11,597 nt of DNA, taken from positions 1-11,597 of the forward strand of contig NZCQ01000008.1 of assembly GCA_002688335.1 (NCBI GenBank). The letters are read 5' to 3'. Below, in pieces: positions 1 to 6,622 of this stretch. The first letter of the stretch is position 1, and every line of letters begins with the position of its first letter. Under the pieces are notes generated by a model. The model saw nothing but the letters and a program-made list of their open reading frames with translations, had not been told where the DNA came from and ran no database searches. The DNA is from Candidatus Pacearchaeota archaeon. GTDB taxonomy: Archaea > Nanobdellota > Nanobdellia > Pacearchaeales > GW2011-AR1. A program made the translations under genes and the position numbers.

Positions 1-1422
1 TATTCTTACCTGGATGGGGGAGAGCCAAAGTGGGAGGTTGCCGTGGGTATGTTCTAATAAGATTCCTATGAATCTTTCTAAGGACCCGTAAACAGTTCTG
101 TGTAATGTTATCGGTCTTTTGGGTTTGTTGTCCTTGTCTACATATGCTAGATCAAATCTTTCAGGCATTGCCATATCCAGTTGCAAAGTTCCGCATTGCC
201 AAGTTCTACCTAAAGAATCCCTTATGTGATAGTCGATCTTGGGACCATAAAATGCCCCATCGCCTTCATTAAGTTTATATTTTACCTTTTTCTTTTTTAA
301 AGCTTTTTCTAGTGTTACTTCTGCTTTATCCCACATTTTATCAGTACCTATTCTTTTCTCAGGACGAGTAGAAAATTCAACATCATATTTGAATCCGAAA
401 ATTTTATACATTTTCTCAATTAAATTCATGACCCCTATTAACTCATCAACAACCTGCTTTTCAGTTGTAAATATGTGTGCATCATCTTGAGTAAATTGAA
501 TAACCCTGAATAATCCCGCCAGAACTCCTGAAAGTTCTTGACGATGTACTACCCCTAATTCTCCTACTCTCAACGGAAGGTCTTTGTAAGACTTTGGCCT
601 TGATTTATAAACAAGCATTCCTCCAGGGCAATTCATTGGTTTTACTGCGAAGGGCCTTTTTTCATAATCAGATATGAATATGTTTTCTTTATACTTATCC
701 CAATGGCCAGAAATAAGCCAAAGTTTTTTATCTAAGATCTGAGGGGTTAGAATTTCCTCATAGTTTGCTTTATTGTGTTCTTCTCTCCAGAAATCTATTA
801 ATTGGTTTCTTATCATTAGGCCGTTGTTATGCCAAAAAACCATTCCTGGAGCGGTTTCTGAAAATGAAAATAAGTCCATTTTCTGTCCTAAGATCCTATG
901 ATCGTTATCTTTTAGTTCTCTGGAGTCAAGTTTTGTTTTTGAGATCTCTCTTAGAAGTTGTTTTGTATCTACTTGTTCTTCTTGATTTTTTTCTTGATCT
1001 TTGTTGTCAATTTGTCTGCTTAGCTCAGACATTGGATGGCCTTTTGCTTTTAGTTCAAATTCTTTATAATACCCAAAAGGAGCCCTGTTGATTGTGAATT
1101 TCTTTGAAAGTTTTTTATCTGCTTCTTCTAAGATTTTTTGTGCAAAATCTGGTTTTGCTAGTGAAGAAGAGAGATGAGCGTAAGGATAGAGCACTATGTT
1201 ATTAACTTTGAGGGGTTTGGCTAAGTTTTCAACTTCCTCTGTATATTTTTTTAGAATATCTTTATTAGTTTCATCTTGTTTTTCAATTGCTGTGAAAATC
1301 ACTAAGGGTTCCTTTACTTCAATTAGTTCTTGTCTTTTCTTTGAGAGCTCTTCAGGATTTCTTAGAGCTTTCTTTAAGGGTTTGAACTTTATATAATCAC
1401 AGTGTATTGATAGTAGTTTCAT
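1..1422 (-). CDS. thrS: Threonyl-tRNA synthetase, archaeal type (3' end outside window)
   Basis: Charges tRNA-Thr with threonine in the cytoplasm and edits mischarged Ser-tRNA-Thr. 474 residues are visible. The N-terminus (MKLLSIHCDYIKF) matches the archaeal D-Tyr-deacylase-like editing domain, roughly residues 1-140, unlike the bacterial TGS/editing arrangement. The class II catalytic core follows: MNCPGG with Zn ligand Cys265, motif 2 around VVHRQELSG, DDAHIF with Zn ligand His316, and motif 3 LHRTVYGSLERF with Zn ligand His441. The spacing of these three ligands agrees with the E. coli C334/H385/H511 set. The frame is still open at base 1 (LWLSPIQVRI). The anticodon-binding domain, about 130-150 residues in archaeal enzymes of about 620, lies beyond the edge. 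The ATG start is supported by a TATA-like box exactly 21 nt upstream, so the message is probably leaderless. Confidence 0.97.
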   Translation of the reverse strand, partial: MKLLSIHCDYIKFKPLKKALRNPEELSKKRQELIEVKEPLVIFTAIEKQDETNKDILKKYTEEVENLAKPLKVNNIVLYPYAHLSSSLAKPDFAQKILEEADKKLSKKFTINRAPFGYYKEFELKAKGHPMSELSRQIDNKDQEKNQEEQVDTKQLLREISKTKLDSRELKDNDHRILGQKMDLFSFSETAPGMVFWHNNGLMIRNQLIDFWREEHNKANYEEILTPQILDKKLWLISGHWDKYKENIFISDYEKRPFAVKPMNCPGGMLVYKSRPKSYKDLPLRVGELGVVHRQELSGVLAGLFRVIQFTQDDAHIFTTEKQVVDELIGVMNLIEKMYKIFGFKYDVEFSTRPEKRIGTDKMWDKAEVTLEKALKKKKVKYKLNEGDGAFYGPKIDYHIRDSLGRTWQCGTLQLDMAMPERFDLAYVDKDNKPKRPITLHRTVYGSLERFIGILLEHTHGNLPLWLSPIQVRI

Positions 1423-1443
1423 AGTCGTATAAAAGTAGGGAGG

Positions 1444-1451
1444 TTTTTAAG
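1444..1451 (-). promoter_or_regulatory. TATA box of thrS
   Basis: CTTAAAAA on the minus strand, separated by 21 nt from the thrS ATG. This spacing is shared by seven other genes in the window and implies transcription starting at or next to the start codon. No Shine-Dalgarno sequence precedes the ATG. Confidence 0.6.
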
Positions 1452-1467
1452 ATTTGGGGTTTGGTCT

Positions 1468-2001
1468 TTATTTTTTCCATCTCTCAATAAGATCTTTAGT
1501 AATTGGATGTAATTCATCCACTTCATCAAGCAGGGCGTTATGTACAGATGAAGGATGATAGAATAAATGAACAATCTTATCATGGTCTTTTGCCATTTTA
1601 ATTGCAGGAATAAAATCTGAATCACCGGCAATTATGATAATATGTTTTATTTCATCATTGAGAGATTTTTTAATAATATCTATGGACATTAATACATCCA
1701 CCATTTTTTGTCTAAATTGTCCTCCTATTAATTGTAATTTGCCTAATTTAACTTCAAATCTTGGCAATCTTTTTAATTCTGATAAAAATCTTTGCATGAC
1801 AGAAAATCTTCTTTTATCGTCTATATTTCCTTTTCTCACTATGGGCAATGAGTGATAATAATACGTTCTCAAGTTACTAAGATCAAGATCATTGATTATA
1901 TTTTTAGATAATTTCAAGTAATCAATTTTTTCTATTTGAAAAAAATCTTTTAAAGTTCTATTAAAATATCCTCCGTCCAGTAGAATTACTCCTCTTTCCA
2001 T
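1468..2001 (-). CDS. NYN/LabA-like PIN-fold nuclease, DUF88 family
   Basis: 177 residues forming a single NYN domain. NYN proteins are PIN-fold, metal-dependent, usually RNA-cleaving nucleases. The expected acidic residues are present: Asp9 in VILLDGGYF, Asp102 and Asp108 in KMVDVLMSID, and Asp127/Asp129 in AGDSDF. The length is that of a stand-alone NYN protein, and there is no signal peptide or membrane segment. It lies downstream of enolase on the same strand and 45 nt upstream of thrS. Unlike almost every other transcription unit here, its ATG has no TATA box 21 nt upstream. It is preceded instead by two tandem hairpin-forming 47-bp repeats ending 5 nt before the ATG, so it probably has a structured leader or is read through from eno. 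Function in vivo is unknown; RNA processing/decay or the toxin half of an RNA-antitoxin system are both possible. Confidence 0.85.
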   Translation of the reverse strand: MERGVILLDGGYFNRTLKDFFQIEKIDYLKLSKNIINDLDLSNLRTYYYHSLPIVRKGNIDDKRRFSVMQRFLSELKRLPRFEVKLGKLQLIGGQFRQKMVDVLMSIDIIKKSLNDEIKHIIIIAGDSDFIPAIKMAKDHDKIVHLFYHPSSVHNALLDEVDELHPITKDLIERWKK

Positions 2002-2006
2002 TTTTG

Positions 2007-2102
2007 ATAAAAACCCACTGTTCGACTCGGAAAAGAGCTGATCGGTGGGGAATATAAAAACCCACTGTTCGACTCGGAAAAGAGCTGATCGGTGGGGAAT
2101 AT
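2007..2102. repeat. Two perfect 47-bp tandem repeats, each forming a hairpin
   Basis: Copy 1 is 2007-2053 and copy 2 is 2054-2100; the first two bases of a third unit follow. The copies are identical. In each, 15 bases (2014-2028 in copy 1) pair with 15 bases (2035-2049) around a GGAAAA loop. The plus-strand RNA has two mismatches and three G-U pairs. The minus-strand RNA has three mismatches and one G-U pair and is followed by UUUUU. On the minus strand the units sit between the eno stop and the NYN ATG, so they could act as doubled eno terminators, as a structured leader, or as a small repeat RNA. They are not a CRISPR array because there are no spacers. Confidence 0.9.
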
Positions 2103-2127
2103 TTACAACAAAGCAGAGATACAGACC

Positions 2128-2135
2128 TATTTAAG
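2128..2135 (-). promoter_or_regulatory. Possible TATA box driving the tandem-repeat RNA and NYN gene
   Basis: CTTAAATA on the minus strand overlaps the eno stop codon. By the spacing seen elsewhere in the window, transcription would start near 2106, just before the tandem hairpins. That would give an RNA carrying both 47-nt units and then the NYN reading frame. The box is identical in style to the others, but its overlap with the eno 3' end means it could be coincidental. Confidence 0.35.
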
Positions 2136-3318
2136 TCTTTCTTAGTTCATTTTCTATTTTTAATAAACGATTGTATTTTGCCATTCTCTCTTTTTTACTT
2201 AGAGATCCTGCTTTGATGTAATCTACTCCTAGGCCTGCTCCAAGATCTGAAATAAAATCGTCATTGGTTTCTCCTGAGCGATGAGATATGATGGTTTTAA
2301 GTTTGAATGATTTTGCTAGTTTAACTGCTTCAATTGTTTCTGAGATTGTTCCTATTTGATTTGGCTTTATGATGAATGAATTACAAGCATTGATTTTTAT
2401 TGCTTTTTTTATTAATGAAGGATTCGTGACTGTGAGGTCATCTCCTACTGTCATTATCTTGCTTTTTTTATTAAAAGATTTCCAGGATTTCCAATCTGAT
2501 TGATCGAAAGGATCCTCTATTGATACTATTGGAAACTTTCTAGTTAGATATGAATAATATCTTGAAAGTTCTTTTGAAGACAATTTTAGATTGTCTCTTT
2601 TTAGATGATAAGAATTTTTATGATAGAATTCTGAGGCTGCGGCATCAATTGCTATCTTGATATCTTTTTTGTTTATCTTTGATTCTTTTATTGCTTCTAA
2701 AATTAGACTGAAGTAATCTTCATTGATTTGGAGTTTTGGAGAGAAAGCGCCCTCCATTCCTAAATTTGTTTTTAATTTTAATCTTTTTAAGAGTTTTTTT
2801 AATGTGTTGTAAACTTTTATTCCATTTTTTAGTGATTGGCTGAGTGTTTTTGCTTTTGGAATTATCATAGATTCTTGAATATCTGAAGAGTTAACTGAAT
2901 GACGACCTCCCTCAAATAACAAGACCATCGGTATTGGAACTTTAATTCTTGAGTTTGAGATCTTTTTTATGTATTTATATAATGGAAGATTTTCTTCTTT
3001 TGCTGCGGCTCTTGCTATTGCCATTGAAATTGGAAGAATTGTATTTACTCCTAGTCTTGATTTGTTTTTTCCTGCTAGCCTGATTAAGAGGTTGTCTATC
3101 TTTTTTTGATCTAAGGGTTGAGATTTTAATTTTTTAGCTATCTTGTTGATATTCTTAATTGCTTTTTTTGTGCTTACTGTGTGAGCTTCATGCTTTCCTT
3201 TTGAGGTTCCACTAGGAGATATTCCAATAAATGATCCATTATCTGTTTTGATAGTTACTTTTACAGTTGAGTTTTTATTAGAATCTAAAATACTGGTTGC
3301 CTTAACCTCTTTTATCAT
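2131..3318 (-). CDS. eno: Enolase (phosphopyruvate hydratase)
   Basis: Interconverts 2-phosphoglycerate and phosphoenolpyruvate in glycolysis/gluconeogenesis. 395 residues from the chosen ATG. The full catalytic set is visible: His140 in GGRHS, Glu149 in DIQES, Glu189 in GMEGAFSP, metal ligands Asp225 (AIDAAASEFY), Glu268 (SIEDPFDQSDW) and Asp293 (GDD), Lys318 (IIKPNQIG), the HRSGET motif at 346-351, and Lys369 (YIKAG). The frame is open up to an in-frame TTG at 3393, but I chose the ATG at 3318. The protein then begins MIKEVKATSILDS, the canonical enolase N-terminus, and TTTATAAA lies exactly 21 nt upstream. The usual GDEGGFAP motif is altered to GMEGAFSP and the family is otherwise well kept; activity is likely. 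It is divergent from the gene at 3505. Confidence 0.95.
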   Translation of the reverse strand: MIKEVKATSILDSNKNSTVKVTIKTDNGSFIGISPSGTSKGKHEAHTVSTKKAIKNINKIAKKLKSQPLDQKKIDNLLIRLAGKNKSRLGVNTILPISMAIARAAAKEENLPLYKYIKKISNSRIKVPIPMVLLFEGGRHSVNSSDIQESMIIPKAKTLSQSLKNGIKVYNTLKKLLKRLKLKTNLGMEGAFSPKLQINEDYFSLILEAIKESKINKKDIKIAIDAAASEFYHKNSYHLKRDNLKLSSKELSRYYSYLTRKFPIVSIEDPFDQSDWKSWKSFNKKSKIMTVGDDLTVTNPSLIKKAIKINACNSFIIKPNQIGTISETIEAVKLAKSFKLKTIISHRSGETNDDFISDLGAGLGVDYIKAGSLSKKERMAKYNRLLKIENELRKT

Positions 3319-3339
3319 GTTTGAACAAGGGTTATTAAT

Positions 3340-3347
3340 TTTATAAA
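3340..3347 (-). promoter_or_regulatory. TATA box of eno
   Basis: TTTATAAA on the minus strand, 21 nt before the ATG at 3318. It decides the enolase start: neither TTG 3393 nor ATG 3372 has a TATA-like box at that spacing. The 14-bp inverted repeat begins 10 bp upstream of it. Confidence 0.75.
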
Positions 3348-3356
3348 TGTGTGCAA

Positions 3357-3403
3357 CAGAGAACTTTTGCATTTTATATTCAATTTGCTGCAAAAGTTCT
3401 CTG
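3357..3403. promoter_or_regulatory. Perfect 14-bp inverted repeat upstream of the eno promoter
   Basis: The arms CAGAGAACTTTTGC (3357-3370) and GCAAAAGTTCTCTG (3390-3403) are perfect complements across a 19-nt AT-rich centre. The element lies immediately upstream of the eno TATA box, in the divergent region shared with the gene at 3505. Position and symmetry fit a dimeric regulator site or a cruciform. Part of it is repeated at 11338-11366. Confidence 0.65.
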
Positions 3404-3464
3404 ACTCAACTTTTGTTGAATCCCTTTGTAAACAGCCAAAGTCCCTCACGAAAGTGCAAAAGTT
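3362..3464. promoter_or_regulatory. Cluster of four AACTTTTG octamers in the divergent promoter region
   Basis: AACTTTTG occurs at 3362-3369 (+), 3391-3398 (-), 3408-3415 (+) and 3457-3464 (-), alternating in orientation within about 100 bp. The third lies inside a TCAAC-TTTT-GTTGA palindrome (3406-3419). The only other copy I found in the window is at 11338-11345. The cluster lies between the eno and 3505 TATA boxes, as expected of operator sites for a shared regulator, though no regulator gene is identified here. Confidence 0.5.
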
Positions 3465-3475
3465 GTGCAATAATA

Positions 3476-3483
3476 TTTAAAAA
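3476..3483 (+). promoter_or_regulatory. TATA box of the 3505-5301 operon
   Basis: TTTAAAAA, exactly 21 nt before the ATG at 3505. A Shine-Dalgarno-like AAGGAGG touches the ATG with no spacer, so a leaderless start fits better than ribosome binding at that motif. Confidence 0.65.
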
Positions 3484-3504
3484 TATTGGGAGATAGTAAG
3501 GAGG

Positions 3505-3729
3505 ATGAATGAACTTTCTAAGTATCTGTTGAGTGTTGGAGCAATATACGCTTGCACATTTGCTTATTTGCTTCATCCAGACTATCAACCCAAGCATGAA
3601 TTTAATACAATAATTGAGGGAGATATAGAATCTGAAAGGAAGATGATAAACAGAAATATAGAAGATAAATTGAGAGAATTGAAGTTTTGGAAGCTTGTAG
3701 AGGGGAGGGCTCCTGCAGAATATATGTGA
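3505..3729 (+). CDS. Small one-TM membrane protein of unknown function
   Basis: 74 residues; I do not recognise the family. Residues 6-22 (KYLLSVGAIYACTFAYLL region) form one hydrophobic segment long enough to cross the membrane or act as an uncleaved signal anchor. Behind it is a charged, probably helical tail (ESERKMINRNIEDKLRELK). It is the first gene of a two-gene unit; its TGA is followed after 3 nt by the ATG of the 522-residue gene, so the two are probably translationally coupled. The start is fixed by the TATA box 21 nt upstream. The pairing suggests that it anchors or partners the larger protein, but this is inference only. Confidence 0.7.
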   Translation: MNELSKYLLSVGAIYACTFAYLLHPDYQPKHEFNTIIEGDIESERKMINRNIEDKLRELKFWKLVEGRAPAEYM

Positions 3730-3732
3730 AAG

Positions 3733-5301
3733 ATGTATGAGAAATTTTCAGATGAAGAAATTAAAGAAAAGAGAGTTAAGGCTGCTCAATTGATTTTAGG
3801 GGATCATAAAGATCTTTTAAAAGGAAGAAGTGATGTGAATCATCATACTTTTTCTATGATGCATGTTGATAAAATTCCAGATGCAGGTTTAGAGTTTTTA
3901 TTGTGGGATCATTTAGAAAGAGATAGATATTGGAGGAGTTTGAGCGATATTGAGAAGTTATTCGAGAGAGGTTGTTGCTATCCAGATGAAGATCTTGGAA
4001 GAATTGCCGAGACAATGATCCAACAAGCTTTTGAAGGAAAAGAGATTGCTTCAAGTGTTCCACTTTATTCTGATGTTTTTGATATAGCTAAAAGTGACGT
4101 ATTAGGAAGATTTGTTAGTGAAGATCATAAAAGATTGGCTATCAACGAGGGTTTCTGGAGGATGCTTGCAAGTACTGTTGATGGCGAAGAAGGGAAGTTT
4201 AATGAATACAACAGTCCAGTACAAAGTGGTGCTTGCAAGGAATTAGGAAGATTATTTTCTATTGATAAGTTTTTTGATTATTTTGATTTTCATGAAGGGG
4301 CTGTCAGAGCAGTACTTCTTCCAAGTTTGAAGAATTTGAATTTTTTCGATTTTCATGGAATAGACAGTTATGTGAGGTGGTATTTAATTCAAGAAAGAGT
4401 TATTGAGGACAGACTAGGTAGGAAGCAGGCCTTGGAAACAAAGGGGCAGTTAATTGCGCCGGTTATTTATCAATTATTAAATGAAAGTGATTATGAGAGA
4501 TCAAGGAGAAATAGGGCTTTGGTTCAGAATTTCATTAGAGGAGAGATTATTGAAACCAGTTATATGCAGCATGTTCTTGGAAAAGTTTTTGAATTGGAAT
4601 TGAGATCTGGATTTCTTTGTAGAGATTACGATCCTAGACTAATTGAGATGTGTGAAGGTAATTTGTTGGATAGTGATGATAAAAGAGTTGTAGTTTGGAG
4701 AGAATCCAGTTCAGATAGAGAAATTGATCTTGAGAGAGTTGATGATTTTATCAAAGATTATATTCCTGGAGGTGTTTTTGAAGAGTATATTTCTGGTATG
4801 TTAGAGGAGATGGAGGGAATGAAGAGATTTGATATTGATATATTCAGGAGATGGATGTCTGATAGTAAAGTAAGGGAATTGATTGATTTAGGAAAACATG
4901 GGAGAATAAGGAATAAGACCCTTGATGTTTATTTTAATCAGGGTCGGAGGCCTAAGATTGATGACCTGAGGTCTCTTGGGAGAGTTGTTGGAAATGGAGA
5001 GTTTGGATCGAATAATTTAGGAGATAGAGTTAGAGGTTTTCTTACTATGGATTTTTTAAGAAAGAGTGATTGGAATTATGCTAATGATTTGCTTTTGTTA
5101 TATGGGATAGGTCATCATCACGGAGATTTTAGAACTGCGAAGCAAACAGGTGTTTTTTTAGATGCTGTTGATGAATATTGCGAGGTTCACGGTAAGGTTA
5201 AGCTGGCTCAAGAAGGATCTTGTAAGGATATTGTTTATCCTAAATATAATAATATTCCAGATATAGTTGAGAGGCATGGTGAATTGTTTGAAGCTGAGTA
5301 G
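3733..5301 (+). CDS. Unknown 522-residue soluble protein, operon partner of small membrane protein
   Basis: I do not recognise this protein. It is acidic overall, predicted mostly helical by eye, without signal peptide or membrane segment. Visible marks are a His pair near residue 37 (VNHHTF), a CC pair in ERGCCYPDED near residue 82, aromatic DYFDFHEG and FFDFHG segments between about 185 and 215, and a GHHHGDF cluster at 460-466. No metal site or known fold can be assigned from these. It starts 3 nt after the small membrane protein and has no TATA box of its own, so it depends on the 3476 promoter. Its TAG ends at 5301, directly against the trpS stop on the other strand. Codon use looks like its neighbours, giving no clear sign of recent transfer. 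Confidence 0.85.
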   Translation: MYEKFSDEEIKEKRVKAAQLILGDHKDLLKGRSDVNHHTFSMMHVDKIPDAGLEFLLWDHLERDRYWRSLSDIEKLFERGCCYPDEDLGRIAETMIQQAFEGKEIASSVPLYSDVFDIAKSDVLGRFVSEDHKRLAINEGFWRMLASTVDGEEGKFNEYNSPVQSGACKELGRLFSIDKFFDYFDFHEGAVRAVLLPSLKNLNFFDFHGIDSYVRWYLIQERVIEDRLGRKQALETKGQLIAPVIYQLLNESDYERSRRNRALVQNFIRGEIIETSYMQHVLGKVFELELRSGFLCRDYDPRLIEMCEGNLLDSDDKRVVVWRESSSDREIDLERVDDFIKDYIPGGVFEEYISGMLEEMEGMKRFDIDIFRRWMSDSKVRELIDLGKHGRIRNKTLDVYFNQGRRPKIDDLRSLGRVVGNGEFGSNNLGDRVRGFLTMDFLRKSDWNYANDLLLLYGIGHHHGDFRTAKQTGVFLDAVDEYCEVHGKVKLAQEGSCKDIVYPKYNNIPDIVERHGELFEAE

Positions 5302-6414
5302 TTACTTATGAACAAAATCCTTAATCTTCTTCTTCGCTTTTTCTCTTTCTTTTTGATGCTTTTCCAAGAAAGTGTTTAGTTTATCTATCGTGTATTTCTT
5401 TAGTTCTCCAGTTGTTAGTTTTCCAGACCGATAGCTGTTTTCTATTTCTTTTAGTTTGTTGTCGTCTTCTTCTAATAACATCCTAAGATATTGGAAGGAA
5501 ACGTCTATGTCAGGATTTCCGCCAAGTTTTTTGTGTTTTTCTAGAGTATCCTGTCCTCCACTGAAGGCATATTTGTTTATTTTGTTTTTTACTTGTTTCT
5601 TGTTGTCCGTTAGAGCTATGAATGAATTAGGATCTGATGAAGACATTTTAGATTTTGCTCCTTTTAATCCTGGGAGCATTAGATGATATGTGGAGGATAA
5701 TTGTGTGAATTTAATTGGTATTCTCTTTGATAGATCCCTTGCTAATCTTAAGTGAGGATCTTGATCTATTCCTACTGGGACAACAACTGGACAGAAGTTT
5801 TCAAATTCAGGTAACTGTGGATGAAGCATATCAGATGCCTGAAGTAATGAAGAGATCATCTTTCCAGGATTGATGTCTCCATAAACTGCCTTAAATTCAC
5901 TAAATGTTCCGTGTCTTGCTAATATATTCTGCAGGCTATAATATGCATTTGATTTCTTTGCATCTTTCGATCTATCTGATTGAAAGTAAATTTCTACGTT
6001 CTTTGGACTTAATCCTAGGGCTATGTAGTTTGTTATATATTCTTCTAGGGCAATTTTTCTACTTTCTTCTAGTGATTGACCTCTTGCATTGTAGGCCTCT
6101 ATATCGGCAACAGCGATGTATATTTTTGCGCCAAGTTTTTGATAGATTAGAAATTGTTTTGCTACAACTGCATGACCTAAATGGAACTTGCCAGTTGGCA
6201 TCAATCCAGTCATCATCACAAACTTCTTCTTATTTTTTATTGAATCTAAGATTCTTTGAAGATCCCTATGAGCGAAAACGATCTTTCTTCTGAAAAGGAT
6301 TTCTTTGTTGAATAGATCTGGAAGGGTTTTTAATTCAGATACTCCGAAATCTCTTACTAGTTTGGTGTAATCTATATCTCCTTTTACCTCCCACGGATTG
6401 AATGTGTTTTTCAT
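5302..6414 (-). CDS. trpS: Tryptophanyl-tRNA synthetase, archaeal/eukaryotic type
   Basis: Charges tRNA-Trp with tryptophan in the cytoplasm. 370 residues, the usual archaeal size. The N-terminal extension (FNPWEVKGDIDYTKLVRDFG) is typical of archaeal and eukaryotic TrpRS. The class I Rossmann core has the HIGH-equivalent HLGH at 78-81 within TGLMPTGKFHLGH, GIDQDPH at 215-221, and the KMSKS-equivalent KMSSS at 256-260. A Lys-rich helical C-terminus completes the protein. The ATG is 8 nt after the stop of the small frameshifted gene. TTTAAATA lies exactly 21 nt upstream, inside the 3' end of that small gene, so trpS can be transcribed independently. The gene converges on the unknown 522-residue gene with zero spacer. 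Confidence 0.97.
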   Translation of the reverse strand: MKNTFNPWEVKGDIDYTKLVRDFGVSELKTLPDLFNKEILFRRKIVFAHRDLQRILDSIKNKKKFVMMTGLMPTGKFHLGHAVVAKQFLIYQKLGAKIYIAVADIEAYNARGQSLEESRKIALEEYITNYIALGLSPKNVEIYFQSDRSKDAKKSNAYYSLQNILARHGTFSEFKAVYGDINPGKMISSLLQASDMLHPQLPEFENFCPVVVPVGIDQDPHLRLARDLSKRIPIKFTQLSSTYHLMLPGLKGAKSKMSSSDPNSFIALTDNKKQVKNKINKYAFSGGQDTLEKHKKLGGNPDIDVSFQYLRMLLEEDDNKLKEIENSYRSGKLTTGELKKYTIDKLNTFLEKHQKEREKAKKKIKDFVHK

Positions 6415-6422
6415 TTTAATAA

Positions 6423-6606
6423 TTATGATTTAAGATATTTAAACATTGGGTTGATTATCTTTTTACAAGCTAAACAAAGAACATCACTATATGATTTTTC
6501 TCCAACAAGAATTGGAATGAAATCACAGTCCGCTATTTGATCTTTTTTTGATTTTACTATAACTTCTTTTTTTTACTTCCCTGAAGTTTTTACTTCGTTT
6601 TATCAT
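6423..6606 (-). pseudogene. Small 60-residue Cys protein, frame broken at an A8 run
   Basis: The ATG at 6606 opens MIKRSKNFREVKK. The frame then fails at the A8 run (T8 at 6567-6574 on the plus strand). Removing one A continues it as EVIVKSKKDQIADCDFIP and so on to a TAA at 6423-6425, giving 60 residues in total (184 bp is one base more than 61 codons). The downstream part has no start codon of its own near its beginning, so the two halves make sense only together. It has Cys27 and a CLAC pair (44-47), possibly a small metal-binding knuckle; I do not recognise the family. It ends 8 nt before trpS. Alternatives are a sequence error, a real pseudogene, or slippage at the A run. A TATA box is only weakly visible (ACTTATTA, 6628-6635). 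Confidence 0.55.
6436..6443 (-). promoter_or_regulatory. TATA box of trpS
   Basis: TTTAAATA on the minus strand, exactly 21 nt before the trpS ATG. It lies inside the last codons of the small upstream gene. Confidence 0.75.
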
Positions 6607-6622
6607 TAAATTATGTAATATC

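Noticed and set aside
765..1091. Open frames opposite to thrS, trpS, eno, the endonuclease and the receptor (for example 765-1091, 5904-6293, 7190-7519, 9986-10294)
   Set aside because: They are antisense shadows of confident genes, rich in Leu/Phe/Ser/Cys from AT-rich reverse codons, and have no promoter or family features.
2007..2102. CRISPR array or tRNA fragment (GTTCGACTC resembles a T-loop)
   Set aside because: There are no spacers between the two units, and no acceptor, D- or anticodon arm can be folded around the T-loop-like stretch.
3319..3393. N-terminal extension of enolase from TTG 3393 or ATG 3372
   Set aside because: The enolase fold begins at MIKEVKATSILDS, and the TATA box 21 nt before ATG 3318 lies inside the would-be extension.
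3498..3504. AAGGAGG as the Shine-Dalgarno site for the 3505 gene
   Set aside because: It touches the ATG with no spacer. The TATA box 21 nt upstream implies that the transcript starts at the ATG, so the motif would not be in the RNA.
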